From assembly GCA_017469935.1 (NCBI GenBank), contig JAFUFL010000030.1, positions 1 to 54,275 on the forward strand: a stretch of DNA of 54,275 bases. The letters are read 5' to 3'. Positions 49,246 to 54,275 of the stretch are shown here, in pieces (within the stretch, counting starts at the first letter, position 1; every line of letters begins with the position of its first letter). The position numbers and the translations under genes were made by a program. The stretch is from Lachnospiraceae bacterium. Its GTDB lineage: Bacteria; Bacillota; Clostridia; Lachnospirales; Lachnospiraceae. The notes under the pieces are model-generated. The model worked only from the letters and a program-made list of their open reading frames with translations, did not search any database and had not been told where the DNA came from.

Positions 49246-50421
49246 ATGAATAAGAAACAGTCAAATTTATCAATCGCGATCGGAATGGCCTGCGTATGGA
49301 TGGGCACACACTTCGGTCCCGGCGTAGCATCCGGTACACAGATCCTTGTTTACTGGGTTAAGTACGGCATCTGGGGCACCCTCGCAAGCATTCTTGCCAT
49401 GGGTCTGCTCGGCTACTGCATCTACTGCGCAGCAGAGTTTTCCAGAATTTACAAGACTTACAACTACGCAGACTGGACCAAGAAAGTCTGGGGTATCGAT
49501 TGGATCGTATATCTCCTTGACTTCTCATTCATCATCGTTATGCTGACCGCTCTGGGCGGATCCCTGAGCGCGATCGGAAACCTGCTCAACAGCCAGTTCG
49601 GCCTTAACTACTGGGTAGGTGTAGGCGCCGTTATCATTTGCGCCGGTCTTCTCTGCGCATACGGTGCAAAGCTTGTTGCCCGTGCATCTTCTTACATGAT
49701 GTATCTTGTTATCGCAGTTCTTGCAGTCATCATCATCATGTGCGCGACTACAGGCAAGCTTCACCTCGGCCAGGCACTTTCCAACATCAGCGCCGGAAAA
49801 GTTGCCGGGATCAACCCCAGCTTCCTTGGAGCTATCTGGAGCGGCATCATCTATGCTTCCTTCCAGGCTAACGTTATCGGTAACATTTCTTCCATCGCTC
49901 CGACTCTTCCCGATCGCAAGACCACAAGACTCGGCGCCATCATCGGTATCTGCGGAAACGCTCTCATGCTCGTCGTACTGAGCCTGTTCTTCCTTTCCGC
50001 TACAACACTTGAGAACTACGATGTTCTTGACACAGCTACGAACCCGCTTCCTTTCTACGGAACGCTGACAGCACTCGGATTCTCCGGCCTGAAGCTCGTG
50101 TATGTTATCACAGTTTTCATCGCTGTTCTTTCCACTGCTGTAGGATTCAGCTTCGGCGCAGTTGCAAGATATTCCAAGCTCTATCGTAAGCCCGATGAGG
50201 AAGCTCCTCTCAAGGACGGCCTTCTCGTAGTCGTACTGCTGCTCGCATGCGCAGCTGCTTCCAAGATCGGTATTGTTAAGCTCGTTTCCACAGGTTACAC
50301 TATCCTCGGATACCTCAACCTGCCTCTGCTGATCTTCCCTGCGATCTATCTTGCAAATCGTAAGATTTCCAAGAAGTATCTGAAGGAAAACAACATTGAA
50401 GCGACAGGTATCGACGAGTAA
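49246..50421 (+). CDS. YkvI-like multi-pass membrane transporter
   Basis: A 391-residue protein with ten or eleven helices. SIAIGMACVWMGTHFGPGVASGTQILVYWVKYGIWGT (about 10-46) holds the broken first helix with G-P-G typical of the LeuT-like fold, and VYLLDFSFIIVMLTALGGSLSAIGNLL, VGAVIICAGLLCAYGAKLVAR and LVYVITVFIAVLSTAVGFSFGAVARY follow. This matches YkvI-family proteins related to amino acid transporters. Last but one in the dehydratase operon, it probably imports the amino acid or exports the product acid; inference from position. AAGGAGG precedes the ATG, and codon bias is as strong as in the upstream enzymes. Confidence 0.87.
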   Translation: MNKKQSNLSIAIGMACVWMGTHFGPGVASGTQILVYWVKYGIWGTLASILAMGLLGYCIYCAAEFSRIYKTYNYADWTKKVWGIDWIVYLLDFSFIIVMLTALGGSLSAIGNLLNSQFGLNYWVGVGAVIICAGLLCAYGAKLVARASSYMMYLVIAVLAVIIIMCATTGKLHLGQALSNISAGKVAGINPSFLGAIWSGIIYASFQANVIGNISSIAPTLPDRKTTRLGAIIGICGNALMLVVLSLFFLSATTLENYDVLDTATNPLPFYGTLTALGFSGLKLVYVITVFIAVLSTAVGFSFGAVARYSKLYRKPDEEAPLKDGLLVVVLLLACAAASKIGIVKLVSTGYTILGYLNLPLLIFPAIYLANRKISKKYLKENNIEATGIDE

Positions 50422-50460
50422 TCGTTACTGCCAATAGCATTTTATATTCCTTATCATTGC

Positions 50461-50487
50461 GGGGGAGGCCCTTGACGGGCTTCCCCC
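50461..50487 (+). other. Hairpin between the two membrane genes
   Basis: GGGGGAGGCCC, loop TTGAC, GGGCTTCCCCC (one wobble). No T-tract follows, so it may be an attenuator or RNA-processing stem that lowers expression of the next gene. Confidence 0.6.
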
Positions 50488-50514
50488 ACACATGAGCAGA
50501 ACATGGAGAACAAC

Positions 50515-51201
50515 ATGAGAAAAAGCACACTTCCCCAGTGGGGGATCCGAGTACTGTTCTATTGCATAGCTTTGTTCTTTATGGCATTGGGCGTGGCGTT
50601 TTCCGCCAATTCCGACCTGGGCATTTCCCCGGTCAATTCTCTTCCGTATGTCATCAGCGACATTGTGAAAATGCAGCCCGGAACCTGCGTGACGATCGTA
50701 TTTTGTTTTTACATCCTTGTGCAGGTCATTCTTCTGGGAAAAGAGTTTAACCCGATCAACCTGACTCAGATCATCTTCTCCACGATCTTTGGCTATTTTG
50801 TCAACTTTACCAAGTGGATGGTCGGTGATTTCCTTCTCCCCGGAGGATACATCGGACGTCTGGGCATGCAGTGTATCGGTATTGTTTTTGTGGCCTTTGG
50901 TGTCTTCCTGTATCTGGACGTGGAGCTTGTTCCCATGCCTATGGAAGGCATGACGATGGCCATTGCCAAGAAAGTCGGGAAGCCCTTCCCGCAAGTCAAG
51001 ACAGTCGTGGACTGCACGGTCGTTCTGATCGGTGTGCTCCTGACAATCTTTTGCCTGCATCTGATCCCCTTCAGGGATCCGGGCGTTCGCATCAGAGAGG
51101 GCACGATCCTCGCGGCGCTGGTCACCGGCAAGGTGATCGAGATTATGAGAAAACCGCTGTCGCCGATCGTCAAGAAGATCTGCTTCGGCGAGAGCAACTG
51201 A
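50515..51201 (+). CDS. YczE/YyaS-type membrane protein
   Basis: A 228-residue membrane protein with five or six helices. VLFYCIALFFMALGVAFSANSDLGISPVNSLPYVISDI (about 14-51) matches the YczE/YitT-like family, DUF6198 in recent naming. GRLGMQCIGIVFVAFGVFLYLDVELVPMPMEGMTMAIAKK (about 120-159) is the second half. GGAG is 6 nt before ATG 50515; the alternative ATG 50503 lacks a ribosome site. It may be read through from the transporter gene, past the hairpin. Function is unknown. Confidence 0.85.
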   Translation: MRKSTLPQWGIRVLFYCIALFFMALGVAFSANSDLGISPVNSLPYVISDIVKMQPGTCVTIVFCFYILVQVILLGKEFNPINLTQIIFSTIFGYFVNFTKWMVGDFLLPGGYIGRLGMQCIGIVFVAFGVFLYLDVELVPMPMEGMTMAIAKKVGKPFPQVKTVVDCTVVLIGVLLTIFCLHLIPFRDPGVRIREGTILAALVTGKVIEIMRKPLSPIVKKICFGESN

Positions 51202-51260
51202 ATATGGGTAAATCGGTGATAGGGCACTGCCTGATGCACTGTTTTCCATTTCCTTCCGGA

Positions 51261-51300
51261 GACCTTCTCCCGCACCGGCGCGGTGCGGGGGAGGGTCTTT
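51261..51300 (+). terminator. Terminator of the dehydratase operon
   Basis: GACCTTCTCCCGCACC pairs with GGTGCGGGGGAGGGTC around a GGCGC loop, followed by TTTCC. The stem is very strong. Confidence 0.8.
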
Positions 51301-51331
51301 CCATTTGGCCGCGCGGGACCCCACGGCGCGA

Positions 51332-51459
51332 GGGACCCCAGAGGTCGCCGGGGCGCTGGGCACGCCAGGTGTGCGGGCCCCCAGAGGTCTCGGTACCCCA
51401 GAGGTCTCGGTACCCCAGAGGTCGCGGAACCCCAGAGGTCACGGAACCCCAGAGGTCGA
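51332..51459 (+). repeat. 17-bp repeat array, six units with one gap
   Basis: One unit (GGGACCCCAGAGGTCGC), a 30-nt non-repeat stretch, then five units ending in CTCGG, CTCGG, CGCGG, CACGG and CGATT. A TATAAA box (51492-51497) follows and could start the next gene's transcript. Confidence 0.95.
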
Positions 51460-51574
51460 TTAAAATGGGGGTGCTATCTGCGCCTCCGTGGTATAAAATA
51501 GAGATAGGGTGATACGCAGAAACAGAGCGGACCCCGCGTTCGCTTTACAAGGTGCAACAGCAGGAGGGGAGCAT

Positions 51575-51919
51575 ATGTTTGAAGGACTGACTAAATATAT
51601 TCCTAATCTGGAAAATGGAGAGGATATCGAGCGAACTCTGAGCAAAATAGAGGATGCCGTTTACGGTTTTAACCACGAGCATCCTGAATGCGGACTCAAG
51701 TATTACAGGGACACATTAAAGAGCAGGGGAGTGAATCTGGATAAGATGCGGCTCTCGGAGGTCGACGCGACCAGTGTCGGCTGGCTTGGCGTTATGGGAC
51801 TTCTTACTGCGGCCGTCAGTGAAGAGAGACGGAGCTTCGGAAAGATGAAAGCTCTTTATGAGAACGGAAGTCTTGTGAAATGGCTGAAGGAATTGAAGAA
51901 GGCCGACGAGAAGAGATGA
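51575..51919 (+). CDS. Small soluble protein, DUF6508-like
   Basis: A 114-residue protein. AGGAGGGG lies 6 nt before ATG 51575; the frame from 51509 has no ribosome site. FEGLTKYIPNLENGED and AVYGFNHEHPECGLKYYRDTLKSRGVNL match the opening pattern of DUF6508-type proteins (helical, about 110 residues). DATSVGWLGVMGLLTAAVSEERRSFGKMKALYENGSLVKWLKELKK is the second helical half. The family has no known function. It stands alone between an array and its own terminator. Confidence 0.65.
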   Translation: MFEGLTKYIPNLENGEDIERTLSKIEDAVYGFNHEHPECGLKYYRDTLKSRGVNLDKMRLSEVDATSVGWLGVMGLLTAAVSEERRSFGKMKALYENGSLVKWLKELKKADEKR

Positions 51920-51936
51920 TCGCGGAAAAAGAAATA

Positions 51937-51972
51937 CGAGAGGTGTTGCGCGTGCAGCACCTCTCGTTGATT
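51937..51972 (+). terminator. Terminator after the DUF6508-like gene
   Basis: CGAGAGGTGTTGC pairs with GCAGCACCTCTCG (one wobble), followed by TTGATTT. Confidence 0.8.
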
Positions 51973-52064
51973 TAGGCATAATGCCTCATATTCAGGGTTA
52001 ATAAATTCCAAAGCCATCGGGAAAATGGAAGCCTGTCGCTCAACGCGGCGCCCCCTTTTTTTCA

Positions 52065-52295
52065 TCATCCGAGCAGCTGATCAATCGTTTCGAACAGCGC
52101 ACGGGCATCCTCAGAGGGAGCCTGGCTGCCTCCGCTGCCGGTGTTCTCTTCCTTGGGCGGAATAACGGGAATTCCGAAGATATAAAGCGAAGTGTCTCCG
52201 GTCATCAGCCGTGTTATGATGCCGTAAAGCACCATCAGGACCACGAGTCCTATTAAGACGAAATTGCTGCGGCGCAGCTTGTCGTTGCGATTCAT
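52065..52295 (-). CDS. Small single-helix membrane protein
   Basis: A 76-residue protein. Start ATG 52295 (reading MNRNDKLRR) has GGGGG 10 nt upstream; ATG 52304 is possible but crowds the site. RRSNFVLIGLVVLMVLYGIITRLM (about 8-31) is one membrane helix after a basic N-terminus. The rest is polar (PPKEENTGSGGSQAPSEDA) and lies outside or is a short tail. No family known. Divergent to the CinA-like gene. Confidence 0.6.
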   Translation of the reverse strand: MNRNDKLRRSNFVLIGLVVLMVLYGIITRLMTGDTSLYIFGIPVIPPKEENTGSGGSQAPSEDARALFETIDQLLG

Positions 52296-52450
52296 AATTG
52301 CCATACCCCCTTTTAAGAAGAGCCCTGTTACCAATCTTGATAAAGAGTCGAAAACAACCCGATGCACCGGGCTCTGATCATTAACATAATACCATGATAT
52401 ACGAGCGGTTGGAACTAAAAAAAACAGGCCGGAGAGAAAGGAGAGACACG

Positions 52451-52960
52451 ATGAACTACACCGAGCAGGCGATCCGCGAACACTATCGAGCCCTGACCCG
52501 GCTTCTCATAGAGAAGAAGCTGACCATCACCACAATGGAGAGCGCGACCTCGGGGCAGATCGCATCTCTGATCACGGATACGGAAGGCTCCTCGGCGGTC
52601 CTGAAGGGCGCCTTTATCACCTATTGCAACGAGGCCAAAATATTGCAGGGTGTACCCTCAGAAATACTCGACAGGTACACGGTTTACTCAAGGGAGACGG
52701 CGGAGGCCATGGCGGCGGCCTGCATGAGAGCCTATAACGCGGATATCGGAATCGGGGTGACGGGCACCATGGGCAACGTGGACCCCGCAAATTCGGAGGC
52801 GTCGAAGCCAGGTCAGGTATATTTTGCTATAGGTGTGAGAGAGGGCGGCGAGCCCGTCATCGAATCTTACCACATCGAGCTGGAACCGCAGCCGTCGCGG
52901 CTCATGTACAAGCTGGCGGTGGCCGAAGAGGTATATCAGAGGCTGACCAAAAGGATTTGA
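52451..52960 (+). CDS. CinA C-terminal (nicotinamide-nucleotide amidohydrolase-like) protein
   Basis: A stand-alone CinA C-terminal domain of 169 residues, which in E. coli (PncC) deamidates NMN. TMESATSGQIASLITDTEGSSAVLKGAFITYCNEAK (about 29-64) has the E-S-x-T-x-G motif and its Ser. IGIGVTGTMGNVDPANSEASKPGQVYFAIG (about 98-127) is the second signature. Note Met and Asn where most members have T-G-I-A-G-P-x-G, a divergence in the substrate loop. AGGAG is 7 nt before ATG 52451; the upstream frame to 52394 has no ribosome site. The 188 nt to the next gene hold no feature I can name. Confidence 0.88.
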   Translation: MNYTEQAIREHYRALTRLLIEKKLTITTMESATSGQIASLITDTEGSSAVLKGAFITYCNEAKILQGVPSEILDRYTVYSRETAEAMAAACMRAYNADIGIGVTGTMGNVDPANSEASKPGQVYFAIGVREGGEPVIESYHIELEPQPSRLMYKLAVAEEVYQRLTKRI

Positions 52961-53148
52961 CGGGACCGGCAGAGCTTGCCAAAGCAGAGGCAGGCCGAAC
53001 GTGCATTAAGTTTGGCATAGCAGGACGGGCAATATTTTGGCGCACTGTGCATGGATGCTTGCGCGCAGCTGCGTATATGGGAATATAACACAGATAAAGA
53101 TAATCAATTTCAATACATAAAATTTCAAGACATAAGGAGAAAACAGAA

Positions 53149-53565
53149 ATGAAAAAGATGGTAAGCCTTGTACTCGTTCTTGCAATGATGGCAGTGATCG
53201 CGACCGGATGCGGCGGTTCTTCGGACAATAAAAGCAATGTTCCGCAGGCGCAGGCCGCCGAGAATGCGGGGGCTTCTGAGAATACCGGGAGCAAAGAAGC
53301 AGAAGTGACACCCCTTAGTGACGGCTATCTGATCCTGGTCACGGATACGGAAGGCGCGCCGGTTGTCGGTGCGGCCGTGCAGTTCTGCTCCGATACGCAG
53401 TGCATGATGCAGAAGACGGACGACACGGGATGTGCGGCTTTCAAGGTTGACCCCGGCAAATATACAGTTCACATTCTCAAGGCGGCGGGCTATGTGGTCC
53501 CCGAGGAAGAGTTTGCAGTGCCTGAGCAGTACGACGTTGTCAGGATCACGCTTGAGAAGCAGTGA
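53149..53565 (+). CDS. Lipoprotein with a Cna-B/carboxypeptidase-regulatory-like domain
   Basis: A 138-residue lipoprotein. The signal peptide KKMVSLVLVLAMMAVIATGC ends in a good lipobox (I-A-T-G-C, Cys21). Residues 22-53 are a polar linker. LILVTDTEGAPVVGAAVQFCSDTQCMMQKTDDTGCAAFKVDPGKYTVHILKAAGY (about 60-114) is a small beta-sandwich like Cna-B or carboxypeptidase regulatory domains. Three Cys in that domain may form a disulphide. AAGGAG precedes the ATG. Surface location is likely; role unknown. Confidence 0.85.
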   Translation: MKKMVSLVLVLAMMAVIATGCGGSSDNKSNVPQAQAAENAGASENTGSKEAEVTPLSDGYLILVTDTEGAPVVGAAVQFCSDTQCMMQKTDDTGCAAFKVDPGKYTVHILKAAGYVVPEEEFAVPEQYDVVRITLEKQ

Positions 53566-53594
53566 GGTTTGCGGACGGAACAGAGGTGACTGGA

Positions 53595-53628
53595 AGGCCC
53601 CTCGCCATTATGGCGGGGGCCTTTTTTT
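53595..53628 (+). terminator. Terminator of the small lipoprotein gene
   Basis: AGGCCCCTCGCC, loop ATTAT, GGCGGGGGCCT, then seven T. Confidence 0.93.
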
Positions 53629-53631
53629 GTT

Positions 53632-53796
53632 GTGTCACGGGGACGTATCTACTGACACATTTTTTGATGTGACACAGGGATGTGACAGGGGGACGTATCA
53701 GGTGACACATTTTGCGCCAAAAGTGTCACCTGATACGTCCCCCAGTCACGCCCCCCAGGGTCACAAAATGTGTCAGCGGATACGTCCCCGTGACAC
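53632..53796. repeat. Nested inverted repeat of REPIN type
   Basis: The outer arms are GTGTCACGGGGACGTATC (53632-53649) plus TGACACATTTT, mirrored at 53765-53796. The inner arms are perfect over 21 bp (53688-53708 with 53723-53743) and extended by TTTTG/CAAAA to a CGC loop. Both contain GGGGACGTATC and TGACAC. This GGGGACG...GTCACA type is the usual REP sequence mobilised by Firmicute RAYT transposases, and it is unlike the 17-bp repeat. Confidence 0.85.
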
Positions 53797-53798
53797 AC

Positions 53799-54113
53799 TT
53801 AATCCACGAACCGGATTGCCGTCCCGTACGCCACCACTTCCGCGGCGCTCTGCATCACGGAGGAGGAGCCGTATCGCACGCCGATGATGGCGTCCGCTTC
53901 CAGAGCCTCGGCCTCGTCGACCATGCGCTTTGTGGCAATGGCCCGCGCCTCCGCGACCATTTCCGTGTAGCCGACGATCTCACCGCCCACCAGCGTCTTC
54001 ATTCCGGCCATAAAATCTTTGCCCAGATTCTTGCTCTGGACGACGGTTCCCTTGACCAGGCCCAGGACCTCGTAGTTCTTGCCGGGCCAGTTTTCAATAG
54101 TTGCGAGCTTCAT
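53799..54113 (-). CDS. ybjQ: YbjQ-family heavy-metal-binding-like protein
   Basis: A 104-residue YbjQ/DUF74 protein. NYEVLGLVKGTVVQSKNLGKDFMAGMKTLVGGEIVGYTEMVAEARAIATKRMVDEAEALEADAIIGVRYGSSSVMQSAAEVVAYGTAI covers the whole domain, with the conserved G-E-x-x-G-Y-T-E and D-A-I-I-G-V-R-Y blocks. Members form pentamers of unknown function. AGGAGG precedes the ATG, which lies 20 nt inside the 3' end of the upstream gene, so translation is coupled. Its stop lies 2 nt from the REPIN. Confidence 0.94.
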   Translation of the reverse strand: MKLATIENWPGKNYEVLGLVKGTVVQSKNLGKDFMAGMKTLVGGEIVGYTEMVAEARAIATKRMVDEAEALEADAIIGVRYGSSSVMQSAAEVVAYGTAIRFVD

Positions 54114-54275
54114 CTAATTCTCCTCCTTTTATTTCTTTAATTCTTTCCCTGCAGGCGATAATGACGCCCGCACATACCGCCAGCGCGACCAGTGTGATGA
54201 CCTGTACCACACCGAAGGGCGCCGGATCGATCGAATTCAAGTACCACACAAGCGCGGTCAGGACGATCATCAAAA
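54094..54275 (-). CDS. Membrane protein, C-terminal part only
   Basis: The window ends inside this gene. The 59 visible residues are two helices (MIVLTALVWYLNSI and VVQVITLVALAVCAGVIIAC) and a short basic tail RERIKEIKGGELDEARNY. It overlaps the ybjQ start by 20 nt, so the two form an operon. Pairing of a small membrane protein with YbjQ is common in Firmicutes. Confidence 0.8.
   Translation of the reverse strand, partial: LMIVLTALVWYLNSIDPAPFGVVQVITLVALAVCAGVIIACRERIKEIKGGELDEARNY

Noticed and set aside
53632-53796. Part of the 17-bp repeat family
   Set aside because: The sequence (GGGGACGTATC, TGACAC) and its nested palindromic layout are different.

Overview
The window looks like a chromosomal segment from a GC-rich anaerobic Firmicute, most likely a Clostridia/Lachnospiraceae-type gut bacterium. 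The evidence is strong AGGAGG-type ribosome binding sites on nearly every gene, lipobox lipoproteins, a PadR plus HAAS-domain pair, a BspA-type leucine-rich-repeat protein, a MoxR/VWA operon, and a 2-hydroxyacyl-CoA dehydratase operon typical of amino-acid-fermenting Clostridia. The assignment is inference from gene content.

Layout. 0-1.8 kb: IS1182-like DDE transposase. 1.8-10.3 kb: short UvrA paralogue, two GNAT acetyltransferases, flavin reductase, MazG, purine nucleoside phosphorylase, YfcE-like phosphoesterase, SRAP peptidase and a YbaK-like deacylase. 10.3-18.5 kb: PadR/HAAS membrane pair, a large propeller-DUF3089 lipoprotein with a small hydrolase, an EamA transporter and DUF805. 18.6-25.3 kb: six overlapping minus-strand genes (MoxR, DUF58, membrane protein, double-VWA protein, TPR-like protein, lipoprotein), a BatABC-like envelope operon. 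25.4-39.3 kb: a string of unrelated single genes (zinc-ribbon membrane protein, LRR protein, small unknown, RAYT transposase, PQQ propeller, HD hydrolase, GNAT, MATE, MBL hydrolase, nitrilase, XRE plus partner). 39.3-51.2 kb: YhfC-type membrane protein, a LysR regulator, and a divergent eight-gene operon: CoA-transferase, dehydratase activator, dehydratase subunits B and C, acyl-CoA ligase, acyl-CoA dehydrogenase and two membrane proteins. 51.2-54.3 kb: small genes, CinA C-terminal amidase, a lipoprotein, a nested inverted repeat, YbjQ and a truncated membrane gene.

The strongest unexplained signal is a 17-bp repeat (consensus GACCTCTGGGGTACCGC, or its complement), about 90 copies by eye, in short tandem arrays. 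From 25.4 to 39.3 kb an array lies at every boundary between transcription units except the shared XRE control region. Because 17 is not a multiple of 3, three units give a 17-residue cycle, and the consensus is stop-free in all six frames. Copies also supply stop codons, protein tails, a ribosome binding site and in-frame codons to neighbouring genes. A RAYT transposase sits in the middle of the array-rich zone, and a separate REPIN-like nested palindrome lies at 53.6 kb.

A second signal is a 60-nt leader motif found twice (4442-4502 and 12775-12836), each just after a TATAA-type -10 box. It contains two alternative partners (GGCGG) for one CCCGCC segment. In the first copy the second partner overlaps the Shine-Dalgarno of an acetyltransferase gene.
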